From Ephemeroptericola cinctiostellae (lineage in GTDB: Bacteria > Pseudomonadota > Gammaproteobacteria > Burkholderiales > Burkholderiaceae): DNA of 64,000 nucleotides. This document shows positions 25,292 through 33,609 of this stretch, piece by piece (positions within the stretch are counted from its first letter, which is position 1; each line of letters starts with the position of its first letter). Where the stretch lies: positions 1,488,001-1,552,000 of the forward strand of contig NZ_CP031124.1 of the NCBI RefSeq assembly GCF_003339525.1, read 5' to 3'. Position numbers and translations under genes: made by a program. The notes beneath the pieces are model-generated. The model made no database searches. It had not been told where the DNA came from and was given only the letters and a program-made list of their open reading frames with translations.

Positions 25292-25966
25292 TCAAAATAC
25301 CCCACGTGACCGTTTATTGACGGCATACAAAATACTCAACACCACAAAAGAAAACAACAACAACCCCATGGATAAGAGGTGAGCCTGCCCGTATTCCAAG
25401 GTTTCAACATGTTCATAAATGTAGATTGAGATGACTTGGGTCTTTTCTGGGATGTTGCCACCAATCATCAGCACCACGCCAAATTCACCCACCGTATGGG
25501 CAAACCCCAAAACAGCCGCAGTCCAAAGCCCAGGGCGAGCCAACGGCAATGCAACGGTGAAAAAGCAATCAATGGGTGATGCACCCAGTGAGGCTGCGGC
25601 TTCCATTGGACGTTTGCCTATCGTTTCAAAGGCGTTCTGTAATGGTTGAACAACAAACGGCATTGAGTAAAATACGGAACCCAACAGCAAGCCATAAAAG
25701 GTAAATGCCAAACTGCCCAAGCCAAGGCTCTGGGTCATTTGTCCAATAGCCCCTTTGGGGCCAAGCAACAGAAGCAGATAAAATCCAATCACCGTTGGTG
25801 GTAAAACGATGGGCAATGAAATCACTGCATTCAATGGTGCTTTGAGCCATGAATGCGTATTTGCCAACCACCATGCCAAGGGGATGCCCAAACACATGAG
25901 AATCAGTGTGGTCGATGCGGCCAGTTTCAGGGTAAGAAGGACAGGGGGAAGCCAATCAGGTGTCAT
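25292..25966 (-). CDS. modB: Molybdate ABC transporter permease ModB
   Basis: A 224-residue inner-membrane permease with about five transmembrane helices. The coupling helix (EAA motif) reads EAAASLGASPIDCFFTVALP near residues 145-165 and contacts ModC. PIVLPPTVIGFYLLLLLG is a hallmark of ModB. It lies between modA (240 bp upstream) and modC (one base downstream). Confidence 0.94.
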   Translation of the reverse strand: MTPDWLPPVLLTLKLAASTTLILMCLGIPLAWWLANTHSWLKAPLNAVISLPIVLPPTVIGFYLLLLLGPKGAIGQMTQSLGLGSLAFTFYGLLLGSVFYSMPFVVQPLQNAFETIGKRPMEAAASLGASPIDCFFTVALPLARPGLWTAAVLGFAHTVGEFGVVLMIGGNIPEKTQVISIYIYEHVETLEYGQAHLLSMGLLLFSFVVLSILYAVNKRSRGVF

Positions 25967-26206
25967 AAATGCGTCTTATCGTCAATTGCGATCATTCATC
26001 GCCAAGTAAAATCCCACTTTGTGTTTGTCTGAAGTCAAAGGTGTGTGGAGATGCGCACACCACCTTTGAAATGATAAATCAAAACATGGTGGCAAAATGT
26101 AAAGGAGAAAAAACCAGTTAAAACATTGGGTTATGTGCAAATTTCACGACCCGTCATTGTTTGCCATTCGTTGGTTTGTCATTCATTGTCTTGAAAAGGG
26201 TTTGGC

Positions 26207-26959
26207 TTATTTTGGTAAATCATAGCCGTAGCTTTTAATCACATCTCGTGTGCGAGTGCTTTTTAAAAAGGACAAGAATGCTTTTGCAGCCGCATTGTCT
26301 CGGGCTTTACTGAGCAAAACAGCTTGTTGCGCCAAAGGGCTGTACAACTTTTGCGGTACAAGCCAGTAAGAACCAGACATTTTCCCATCCCCTTGGATTT
26401 GAGACAAAGCAACAAATCCCAATTCTGCATTGCCCGTTTCGATAAATTGATGGGTCTGACCGATGTTTTCGCCTTGCACCAGTTTACTTTGCAGATTCCA
26501 CCACAAGTTTAATTTTTGCATGGTTTGTTGTGCGGCGATGCCATAAGGGGCAACTTTTGGGTTGGCAATGGCGATGTGATCATAGCGACCCGTGATCAGC
26601 GCTTGACCCATTTTGTCAACAAAATTACTTTGTGGACTCCACAGAACCAGTTTGCCAATTGCATACGTGTCACGCGAGCCGCTCACGGCTTCATTTTCTC
26701 GCTCCAATCGCTCGGGTGTTGCTGTGTCCGCAGATAAAAGCACGTCAAAAGGGGCTCCATTTTTGATCTGAGTGTAAAACTTGCCTGTTGAGCCAAAGCT
26801 GAGAATGGCACGATGACCCGTTGCCTGTTGGAATTGACGGGCAATTTTTTGCATCGGCCCAGCAAAATTGGCTGCAACCGCTATTTGAACGTCTTCGGCC
26901 ATTGCCGTATGGATGCAAGACAAGCCCATGATGAGCAGTGTAAGTGATTTGAATGTCAT
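26207..26959 (-). CDS. modA: Molybdate-binding periplasmic protein ModA
   Basis: A 250-residue substrate-binding protein. A signal peptide of about 21 residues ends TAMA before EDVQIAVAANFAGP. LSFGSTGKFYTQI and GAPFDVLLSADTATPERL hold oxyanion ligands, and IANPKVAPYGIAAQQ and GNAELGFVALSQI are family motifs. The gene follows modE by 49 bp on the same strand. Confidence 0.95.
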   Translation of the reverse strand: MTFKSLTLLIMGLSCIHTAMAEDVQIAVAANFAGPMQKIARQFQQATGHRAILSFGSTGKFYTQIKNGAPFDVLLSADTATPERLERENEAVSGSRDTYAIGKLVLWSPQSNFVDKMGQALITGRYDHIAIANPKVAPYGIAAQQTMQKLNLWWNLQSKLVQGENIGQTHQFIETGNAELGFVALSQIQGDGKMSGSYWLVPQKLYSPLAQQAVLLSKARDNAAAKAFLSFLKSTRTRDVIKSYGYDLPK

Positions 26960-27008
26960 AAAAATCCGTGTGAGTCAATTTAAAATGAAAATTGAAGTTG
27001 CACTATAT

Positions 27009-27785
27009 TTAGCTTTCAGTGGCTAAAATCACACTGGATGCACTGAACAGCACATAAATGGTTTGCCCTATGTTCAGTGCAAAGCGCATCGCCCCCTCAT
27101 TGGTGATGATGGCCACCATTTGTTTGCCACTGAGCAAGCGCACTTTGACCTCGCAGTTGACCGCGCCTAAGGTGACATGTTCCACTTCACCCAAGAGGCA
27201 GTTTTCTGCGCTAACTTGGCTGGGGGTGATGTTGACCGCGAGCTGCACAGCAGATGCTTTAATTAAAGCATGAACGGGTTTTCCCTCTGTCAGCTCTAAA
27301 TGTGTCACGCTGTCGTTGGTGATGGTGGCAATGATGTCCTGTTGTCCGCCGATGTTGAGATGGATTTCGCTGTTGACTGCACCTTGTTTAATCTTCGTTA
27401 CTTGACCGATGAATTGATTGCGCGCACTGGTCTTCATGAGCAGTCCTTTTAAAAAAATACCAAAGGTATCGGGAAGTTGGGGGACTGTTGAGGATGTCTC
27501 CACACCAACGGCATCTAAAAACACACGGTATTGGTGTTCAACAGACTCAAACATATGTAAAACCTGTTCACCATAAGGTGTGAGTCGGGTGCCGCCCCCA
27601 TTTTTTCCACCCATTCGGCCGACAATTAAAGGCTGAGGAAACAAATTGTTGAGGCCATCCACGGCATCCCATGCGGTTTTATAGCTCATGCCAATGTGTT
27701 GAGCTGCTTGCGTGATTGATCCTGTGAGGGCAATTTCACGGAGCAGCACAATTTGTTTGTTTTTTAATGTTGGAAGGGTGTGCAT
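27009..27785 (-). CDS. modE: Molybdate-responsive regulator ModE
   Basis: A 258-residue ModE with an N-terminal winged helix (LREIALTGSITQAAQHIGMS, then YKTAWDAVDGLNNLF and GGKNGGGTRLTPYG). Two Mop domains follow: SARNQFIGQVTKIKQGAVN near 120 and NCLLGEVEHVTLGAVNCEV near 192. On binding molybdate, ModE dimers usually repress mod operons. Here it is the first gene of the mod run, so it probably controls itself and the transporter. The ATG at 27785 is used; a TTG at 27797 is the alternative. Since ModC lacks its own Mop domain, ModE is the only visible molybdate sensor. Confidence 0.94.
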   Translation of the reverse strand: MHTLPTLKNKQIVLLREIALTGSITQAAQHIGMSYKTAWDAVDGLNNLFPQPLIVGRMGGKNGGGTRLTPYGEQVLHMFESVEHQYRVFLDAVGVETSSTVPQLPDTFGIFLKGLLMKTSARNQFIGQVTKIKQGAVNSEIHLNIGGQQDIIATITNDSVTHLELTEGKPVHALIKASAVQLAVNITPSQVSAENCLLGEVEHVTLGAVNCEVKVRLLSGKQMVAIITNEGAMRFALNIGQTIYVLFSASSVILATES

Positions 27786-27820
27786 GACGTGCTTCAAGTG
27801 TGCTTAAGTCTATTTAAAAG

Positions 27821-27844
27821 CGATATGTAAAAAATTATATCACG
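27821..27844 (-). promoter_or_regulatory. Candidate ModE-binding site
   Basis: A 24-bp AT-rich imperfect palindrome with CGATAT at one end and ATATCACG at the other, 36 bp upstream of modE. It has the same span and CG-bounded ends as the E. coli modA operator. The match in the central positions is loose, so this is a suggestion. Confidence 0.4.
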
Positions 27845-28113
27845 ACAGTTAATGTCACCCATTCGTTAAATGAACCATGCATGTGGCGTATGTGTGGTGA
27901 CTGTGTTCAAAAAATATTTCACATGTCGCATTGGGATGTCGTTCAGAGCGAATTACGTAAAATCCTTTTTTGGATTGTCACCAAACCATGTTTGCTGAAG
28001 TCTGCTGAACGATGCACCGCTCATGCTTGTTTGACTCAAAGCGACGGTTGTCAAATTGCGGTCATCACGCCTGTTGAAGTGGCTTTTTTTATCAGTGACG
28101 TGATAAATTCATT

Positions 28114-28119
28114 TATAAT
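28114..28119 (+). promoter_or_regulatory. Candidate -10 element for slyD
   Basis: Consensus TATAAT 34 bp before the slyD ATG. The -35 region is not clear. Confidence 0.4.
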
Positions 28120-28152
28120 CTGTGTTCGATTAATTGCAATCACGAGGACGCC

Positions 28153-28635
28153 ATGCAAATCAAACAAAATTCTGTTGTAAACATTCATTACACACTTAAA
28201 AACGATGCTGGTGAAGTACTCGACACATCCGCAGGCAAAGAACCATTGATGTACATGCAAGGTCATGGCAACATCATTCCTGGCTTAGAAAATGCGATGC
28301 TGGGTAAAACTGTCGGTGAGCAGTTGAACGTGAGCATTGAGCCAGAAGATGCCTATGGTGTGCGTCAAGAGGATGCGATTCAGCAAGTGCCCCGTGAGGC
28401 GTTTGTGAATGTCCCCGATCTGCAAGTGGGCATGCAGTTGCACGGTGATTCGCCACAAGGGCCCATTTCTGTTGTGGTCATGGCCATCACTGACGAAGTG
28501 GTGACGGTTGATGCCAATCATCCTTTGGCTGGTCAACGCTTGCATTTTGATGTGACGGTGGACAGTGTGCGTGATGCAACTGACAGTGAATTGTCTCATG
28601 GTCATGCACATGCTGGCGATGGTCATCATCACTAA
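28153..28635 (+). CDS. slyD: FKBP-type prolyl isomerase SlyD
   Basis: A 160-residue SlyD-like chaperone and peptidyl-prolyl isomerase. The split FKBP domain (VNIHYTLKNDAGEVLDTS at the start, GHGNIIPGLENAMLGKTVGE, then LAGQRLHFDVTVDSVRDA) encloses an insert-in-flap region (residues ~70-125). The tail is short and histidine-rich (GHAHAGDGHHH), suited to nickel binding as in E. coli SlyD, though shorter and without its cysteines. Cytoplasmic; helps folding and metallocentre assembly. Single gene with its own terminator. Confidence 0.95.
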   Translation: MQIKQNSVVNIHYTLKNDAGEVLDTSAGKEPLMYMQGHGNIIPGLENAMLGKTVGEQLNVSIEPEDAYGVRQEDAIQQVPREAFVNVPDLQVGMQLHGDSPQGPISVVVMAITDEVVTVDANHPLAGQRLHFDVTVDSVRDATDSELSHGHAHAGDGHHH

Positions 28636-28961
28636 AATTCATTGAAGCAGTAAGTTTTGGCTTTTTTTGTCGCCTGTTACATGATTACTGTTTTCCATAA
28701 AAAAACCATCCAGAATGATGGTTTTTTTATGCGACCACACGATAAATTGGTTTAATTTAAACGCTAATCGACCAATGAATCATGGGCTTAATTAACTTTA
28801 TTTTTAGCATGTACTGAACAGCCTTCGCTCAATCAAATCAATTGAAACAGCCATTTGATCCAAACAAAAAAGATGCAATAAGCCCGCCTCTAGATCACGT
28901 TTGACAAGCAGCAGAACCCAATTTGACTTAAAATCAAACGTCATTTACCACTCAACTGTTT
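28636..28961. other. Intergenic region after slyD
   Basis: About 325 bp containing the slyD terminator at 28696-28731. Beyond that I see no gene or clear promoter for the peptidase at 28962. Confidence 0.6.
28696..28731. terminator. Intrinsic terminator of slyD
   Basis: A perfect 15-bp stem (CATAAAAAAACCATC with its complement) and a CAGAAT loop, with a seven-T run within the right arm. Confidence 0.9.
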
Positions 28962-29474
28962 ATGCCACTCAAATACCTCAGCCACTACGCCCCTGAACTG
29001 CAACATCAAGTCAAACACATGATGGCAGAGCGAAGCATTGGCGCGTATATTCAAGCCAAATACCCTCAAGCCCACACCATTCAAACGGATAAAGCGCTGT
29101 ATCAGTTCGTCAATGAGTATAGAAAAACACACCTCAAAAATGCGCCCCTTTTAAATAAAGTCCAGTACGACAACACCCTCAACCTCACTCATCGCGCCCT
29201 TGGGCTGAATACGGCCATTTCACGTGTGCAAGGTGGAAAACTGGTGGCTGCTAAAGAAATCCGCATCGCCAGTGTGTTTAAAAGTGCACCCGCTGATTTT
29301 TTGAAAATGATTGTTGTTCATGAGTTGGCACATTTGAAGGAGCGCAACCACGACAAAGCCTTTTATAAGCTTTGCACACACATGCTGCCCGAATACCATC
29401 AGCTTGAGTTTGACCTGAGGGTTTATTTGACGGGTTTAGAGATGCGGGCAGACAAGGAGGGTGTGGCTCAATAG
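28962..29474 (+). CDS. YgjP-like zinc metallopeptidase
   Basis: A 170-residue M48-type protein of the YgjP (DUF45) family. The zinc motif HELAHLKERNH (His120, Glu121, His124, with His130 as further ligand) is followed by DKAFYKLCTHMLPEY, the typical ending. The N-terminal half lacks the strands seen in longer relatives and reads as helices. No signal peptide, so cytoplasmic. No ribosome site is obvious before the ATG. Single gene, converging on the carboxymuconolactone decarboxylase-like gene. Confidence 0.87.
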   Translation: MPLKYLSHYAPELQHQVKHMMAERSIGAYIQAKYPQAHTIQTDKALYQFVNEYRKTHLKNAPLLNKVQYDNTLNLTHRALGLNTAISRVQGGKLVAAKEIRIASVFKSAPADFLKMIVVHELAHLKERNHDKAFYKLCTHMLPEYHQLEFDLRVYLTGLEMRADKEGVAQ

Positions 29475-29593
29475 TCACCCACCCAAGCGTTGTCCCGAAT
29501 GCCTTAGATCAAGCGATTCGCTGTTTTGTTCAGATACGACGCAATGATTGAAGGGCATTTTTTACATGTCATTGCCTCATCCTTCTTTCTTAT

Positions 29594-30283
29594 TTAATTG
29601 AAGTCATGCGTTTCCCAGTGCATCACAAGTTCCGTGAGGTTTTGATCGACATAACGTTTCGTATGTGGCATTTCAAAATGTTGTTTAAATGCCGCTTCGT
29701 CGATAAAGCGTTGCCACAGCACAAAGTGGTCAGGACGTTGAGCATCTTGTTGCATGTCAAATTGCAAGCAGCCTGCTTCGGTGCGGGTGGCGTGAGCCAA
29801 TTCATTTAACGCTTTTTTCGCCACAGCGACATCAATGCCTTCCCGCACGCGAATCTGTGCCGTGATGCCGTAGTTTGGTTTTTTATTGACCAGTGGATGA
29901 TCGGCAAACACAGCCTTTGCTGCAAACATTGCATTCAAGGCGGCAGGAAAACCTGCGTACACTGCCATTTGAATGATGGTTTCGATGATTTCCATGCGGC
30001 TCAACCCAACATTGAGAGCGGCATGTAAATGCACTTTGAGTTGTGGTTCGGCATTGCCCAAAGCGGTTAACGCGGCGATGGTGGCGAGCTCACGTTGCTG
30101 CAAAGTCAAACCTTCTCGGCTGTAAATATGTCCAAAGCCAAAATCAATCACGTAATTGGCAAGGTCGGGGCTGATGCTTTGCAAACTTTCAATCACGCGT
30201 TCGCCTGCTTCTGCATCGACATCAAACAAACGTTTCAAGCCGCGTTCATGAATGTCTTGTTGGGTTAAGTTTTGGGTGGTCAT
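29594..30283 (-). CDS. Carboxymuconolactone-decarboxylase / ABM fusion protein
   Basis: A 229-residue two-domain protein. Residues ~15-125 are an AhpD/CMD-like helical domain (YSREGLTLQQRELATIAALT, then HLHAALNVGLSRMEIIETI), here without the CxxC of true AhpD. Residues ~135-229 are an antibiotic-biosynthesis-monooxygenase (ABM) dimeric barrel (ITAQIRVREGIDVAVAKKAL, then CLQFDMQQDAQRPDHFVLWQ). The ATG at 30283 follows AAAAGG with 9-nt spacing. The start lies inside the end of the MerR gene upstream, an overlap of about 38 bp, so the two are co-regulated. Substrate unknown. Confidence 0.88.
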   Translation of the reverse strand: MTTQNLTQQDIHERGLKRLFDVDAEAGERVIESLQSISPDLANYVIDFGFGHIYSREGLTLQQRELATIAALTALGNAEPQLKVHLHAALNVGLSRMEIIETIIQMAVYAGFPAALNAMFAAKAVFADHPLVNKKPNYGITAQIRVREGIDVAVAKKALNELAHATRTEAGCLQFDMQQDAQRPDHFVLWQRFIDEAAFKQHFEMPHTKRYVDQNLTELVMHWETHDFN

Positions 30284-30677
30284 TTTGCGCATCCTTTTCA
30301 TGGTTTAAGCGCGATTCAATGTCGGTATAACGTTCAATTTTGTCATTCAATACCGACAAATGTCCACTCAACGCCGCCATCTCCTCGCACACATGGCGTG
30401 CATGTTCGATCAACATCTCACGCCGCCCATGAACACTTTCCAGCGTTTCGCCCAAACGCCGCAACTCGGCATAACGCAACATCCGTGCGATCGACATGCC
30501 TGTGCTGCGCAAGCGCAAGACAAACTCAAGCCAACGGACATCGTCATCACTGTAAACGCGATGCCCGTTTTTCCGCGCCACCACATCCATTAAACCAATG
30601 CGTTCGTAATAACGCAAAGTATGTGCGGATAAGCCTGTGCGTTGGGCGATGTCGGTGATGCGGTAAAAAGTGTTCAT
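30246..30677 (-). CDS. MerR-family transcriptional regulator
   Basis: A 143-residue MerR regulator. The winged helix YRITDIAQRTGLSAHTLRYY begins at residue 5, with ERIGLM and NGHRVYSDDDVRWLEFV completing the DNA-binding domain. A coiled-coil dimer helix follows (about 80-125). The C-terminus has no cysteine metal site, so it probably senses an organic or redox signal. It overlaps and precedes the CMD/ABM fusion gene and is likely its regulator. Confidence 0.92.
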   Translation of the reverse strand: MNTFYRITDIAQRTGLSAHTLRYYERIGLMDVVARKNGHRVYSDDDVRWLEFVLRLRSTGMSIARMLRYAELRRLGETLESVHGRREMLIEHARHVCEEMAALSGHLSVLNDKIERYTDIESRLNHEKDAQNDHPKLNPTRHS

Positions 30678-30833
30678 AGCGTGATGATAGAGGTTTGAGC
30701 GTGCTCGAAGTCAAGCATCATATCTTGAAAAACATGATGCACTTTGAAACAAATATTTGTTACGGAAAGCAAGCAGTCCGTGTTTGGCGTTGATTTTTTA
30801 CAATTATTGACAAAAGCATGGTCATTTTCTAAT

Positions 30834-31178
30834 TTATTTTCTAATTGTTTCTTCATAAAACTCACCCCAGCGTGTGAGCGTGTTAATAATGGGTCTTAGC
30901 GTTTGACCGATATCGGTTAAAGAGTATTCAACTTTTGGTGGGATTTGAGGGTAGATAACCCTCAAAATGATGCCATGCTCTTCTAATTCACGCAGCTGAC
31001 GAGTTAACATGCGCTGGGTAATATTGGGAATCAATCTCGTCAACTCGTTGAAACGTTTAGTGCCTTGACTTAAATGATACAAAATCACACCTTTCCATTT
31101 TCCACCAATGACTTCTAGTGTTGCGCTCATGGAGCATTGTGTGTCGAGTTGCGAAGGTTTTTTTTTATTTTCTGTCAT
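30834..31178 (-). CDS. HxlR-family transcriptional regulator
   Basis: A 114-residue winged-helix protein. CSMSATLEVIGGKWKGVILY near the start carries the early redox-type cysteine, followed by TKRFNELTRLIPNITQRMLT (recognition helix) and RVIYPQIPPKVEYSLT (wing). I use the ATG at 31178 by length; the frame opens up to 31262 and neither start has a good ribosome site. It diverges from a nitroreductase, the usual partner of this regulator type, and probably controls it. Confidence 0.88.
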   Translation of the reverse strand: MTENKKKPSQLDTQCSMSATLEVIGGKWKGVILYHLSQGTKRFNELTRLIPNITQRMLTRQLRELEEHGIILRVIYPQIPPKVEYSLTDIGQTLRPIINTLTRWGEFYEETIRK

Positions 31179-31323
31179 TTTTTCAGAGGGTTGTTTGAGT
31201 GAGAAATTGTGAATTGCAGTATACAAAATGTGTGTATCGGTCTTAAATGTGCATTCTATCATTTAATAAAGTAAGCGTTTATCATGCTGTTTCCATTGAT
31301 ACACAACAGAACAGGAGTTTTAA

Positions 31324-31926
31324 ATGAATGTATTTCAAGCCATCAACGCGCGTCGTGCTGTTAAATCGTTTGACCCAAATCATCAGATGCCCGCAGATAT
31401 TGAGCGTCAACTATTGGAGGCCGCACGATTGGCACCCACATCGTTTAATATTCAGCATTGGCGCTTTTTGCTACTTAAAGATGAACAGCAAAGAAAGCTG
31501 GTACGTGCAGCGGCATGGGATCAATCACAAATCACTGATGCCAGTTTGGTCATTGTCATTTGTGGGGATATTCAGGCATGGCAGGATCAGCCTGAACAAT
31601 ATTGGCGTAATTTTCCTGAAGAGCGGCAGGCATTCATGGTGAACATGCTTAAACAGTTTTATCACAATCAACCACAAAAGCAATACGATGAAGTGCTTCG
31701 TTCTATTGGTATTGCAGCGCAAACCCTCATGTTGTCAGCACAAGCTTTAGGTTATGAGTCTTGCCCGATGGTTGGTTTTGATGCGGACAAACTCGCGGAG
31801 TTAATCAAACTTCCTGAGCAACATAAAATTGGTATGATTGTTGCGATTGGTAAAGGCATACGGCCTGCGTTTCCGCGGGGTGGAGAGTTGCCTTATGATA
31901 AAGTGGTATTTGAAAATTGTTTTTAA
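31324..31926 (+). CDS. Nitroreductase-family FMN oxidoreductase
   Basis: A 200-residue NfsB/FRase-like flavoprotein. FQAINARRAVKSFDPNHQM at the N-terminus binds FMN phosphate with its double arginine. LLEAARLAPTSFNIQHWRFL and the late GIAAQTLMLSAQALGYESCP are family landmarks. It reduces nitro-compounds or quinones with NAD(P)H. AGGAG lies ahead of the ATG. The divergent HxlR gene implies induction by electrophiles. Confidence 0.92.
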   Translation: MNVFQAINARRAVKSFDPNHQMPADIERQLLEAARLAPTSFNIQHWRFLLLKDEQQRKLVRAAAWDQSQITDASLVIVICGDIQAWQDQPEQYWRNFPEERQAFMVNMLKQFYHNQPQKQYDEVLRSIGIAAQTLMLSAQALGYESCPMVGFDADKLAELIKLPEQHKIGMIVAIGKGIRPAFPRGGELPYDKVVFENCF

Positions 31927-31938
31927 AAGGATTGAATG

Positions 31939-31973
31939 AAAAAACCGCCGTTCAAATGAACGGCGGTTTTTTT
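31939..31973. terminator. Bidirectional terminator between nitroreductase and gabD
   Basis: A very strong hairpin, 14-bp stem AAAACCGCCGTTCA with its complement, flanked by an A-run and a seven-T run. It serves both converging genes. Confidence 0.95.
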
Positions 31974-31994
31974 GTTAACGAGTACAACAAAAGC

Positions 31995-33449
31995 TTACTT
32001 GTCCAATCCAGCCAAACAAGTGTATTTGATCGTCATGTAATCTTCAATGCCGTACTTTGAGCCTTCACGACCCAAACCTGATTGTTTTACACCGCCAAAT
32101 GGGGCGATTTCAGTGGAGATCAGACCGCTGTTCACGCCGACCATGCCGTATTCGAGGGCTTCTGATACGCGGAAGATGCGGCCGATGTCACGGCTGAAGA
32201 AATACGATGCGAGGCCGAACTCGGTGTCATTGGCGTAACCGATGACTTCCTCTTCAGTCGAGAAGCGGAACAGTGGTGCCATGGGGCCGAATGTTTCTTC
32301 ACGTGCAACAGCCATGTTTTGAGTCACATTGGTCAAAATGGTGGGTTCAAAAAATGAATGACCGAGCGCGTGGCGTTTACCGCCCAGTTTAATGGTCGCA
32401 CCTTTGGCGATGGCATCAGCGATGTGTTCTTCAACTTTTTCCATGGCCTTTTCATCGATCATTGGGCCTTGGGTCACACCATCTTCAACGCCGTTACCGA
32501 CTTTGAGTTTGCCTACGGCAATCGCTAATTTTTCAGCAAAAGCATCATACACACCATCTTGCACGTATAAACGATTTGCGCAAACGCAGGTTTGGCCCGC
32601 ATTGCGGTATTTTGAAGCAATTGCGCCTTCGACGGCTGCATCGAGATCGGCATCATCAAAGACGATGAAAGGTGCGTTGCCGCCAAGTTCCATTGATACT
32701 TTTTTGACCGTTGGCGCACATTGTTCCATCAGCACGCGACCCACTTCAGTTGAACCTGTGAAAGTCAATTTGCGTACAGTTGGGTTTGATGTGAACTCTG
32801 CGCCGATAACACGTGATTTACCGGTGATGACTTGGAACACACCAGCAGGCACACCTGCACGGTGCGCCAACTCAGCCATGGCCAATGCAGAGAAGGGCGT
32901 TAAATCAGCTGGGCGGACAATCATCGGGCAGCCTGCAGCCATGGCGGGTGCCGCTTTACGCGTGATCATTGCATTTGGAAAGTTCCATGGCGTGATCGCC
33001 ACGCACACACCAATTGGTTCTTTGGTGATCATGATGCGGCGATCGGCCATGTGCGATGGAATGTTTTCACCGTATACGCGTTTGCCTTCTTCAGCAAACC
33101 ATTCGATGTACGATGCGCCATAGGCAATTTCACCTTTGGCTTCTGCCAAAGGCTTGCCTTGTTCTGCGGTCAAAATCATGGCCAAGTCGTCTTGGTTTTC
33201 CATCATCAGGTTGAACCATTTGCGCAAAATGGCTGAACGTTCTTTTGCCGTTTTTTTGCGCCATGCAGGCCAAGCGGCATTTGCATCCGCAATGGCTTTG
33301 GCTGTTTCAGTTTGACCAAGATGGGGAATGGTGCCGATGACTTCACCTGTGGCTGGGTTGGTCACAGTCATGGTGTCGCTGCCGCTGACCCATTCACCAT
33401 TGAGGTAACATTGTTGCTTGAATAAACTTGGATCTTTAAGGTTTAACAT
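31995..33449 (-). CDS. gabD: NAD(P)+ succinate-semialdehyde dehydrogenase GabD
   Basis: A 484-residue aldehyde dehydrogenase, close to the 482 residues of E. coli GabD. It oxidises succinate semialdehyde to succinate in GABA breakdown. TPWNFPNAMITRKAAPAMAA, VSMELGGNAPFIVFDDADLD (general base Glu) and NAGQTCVCANRLYV (nucleophile Cys) follow the family in order. ISTEIAPFGGVKQSGLGREG closes it. It lies 160 bp downstream of gabT on the same strand. Confidence 0.96.
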   Translation of the reverse strand: MLNLKDPSLFKQQCYLNGEWVSGSDTMTVTNPATGEVIGTIPHLGQTETAKAIADANAAWPAWRKKTAKERSAILRKWFNLMMENQDDLAMILTAEQGKPLAEAKGEIAYGASYIEWFAEEGKRVYGENIPSHMADRRIMITKEPIGVCVAITPWNFPNAMITRKAAPAMAAGCPMIVRPADLTPFSALAMAELAHRAGVPAGVFQVITGKSRVIGAEFTSNPTVRKLTFTGSTEVGRVLMEQCAPTVKKVSMELGGNAPFIVFDDADLDAAVEGAIASKYRNAGQTCVCANRLYVQDGVYDAFAEKLAIAVGKLKVGNGVEDGVTQGPMIDEKAMEKVEEHIADAIAKGATIKLGGKRHALGHSFFEPTILTNVTQNMAVAREETFGPMAPLFRFSTEEEVIGYANDTEFGLASYFFSRDIGRIFRVSEALEYGMVGVNSGLISTEIAPFGGVKQSGLGREGSKYGIEDYMTIKYTCLAGLDK

Positions 33450-33557
33450 AGTGAATCCTTTAAAAGAGATGCAAAGAGATGCAAAAAGATGCGCCTAAGA
33501 AAACTGCATGCATTGGCAGTGATCGTATGGCTGTAAAAGTAAAACGATAAACTGCAA

Positions 33558-33576
33558 GGCGGGCTTGTCGCCCGCC
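33558..33576 (-). terminator. GC-rich hairpin between gabT and gabD
   Basis: A 7-bp perfect stem GGCGGGC / GCCCGCC with a 5-nt loop, in the 160-bp gap. On the minus strand it is followed by a moderately T-rich stretch without a clean run, so it may be a partial terminator or an mRNA-processing hairpin that makes gabD less abundant than gabT. Confidence 0.5.
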
Positions 33577-33609
33577 CTGTTAGAGTTCGATGAGTTAAAA
33601 CAGCATTAT

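Larger units (their letters stand above)
27786..28152. other. modE/slyD divergent intergenic region
   Basis: About 370 bp holding the modE control region (with a ModE-box-like element at 27821-27844) and the slyD promoter. A 99-codon frame overlapping the slyD start (27881-28180) has no recognisable domain and is treated as chance. Confidence 0.6.

Noticed and set aside
27881..28180. A 99-codon frame upstream of slyD
   Set aside because: It overlaps the slyD start and promoter and has no recognisable features.
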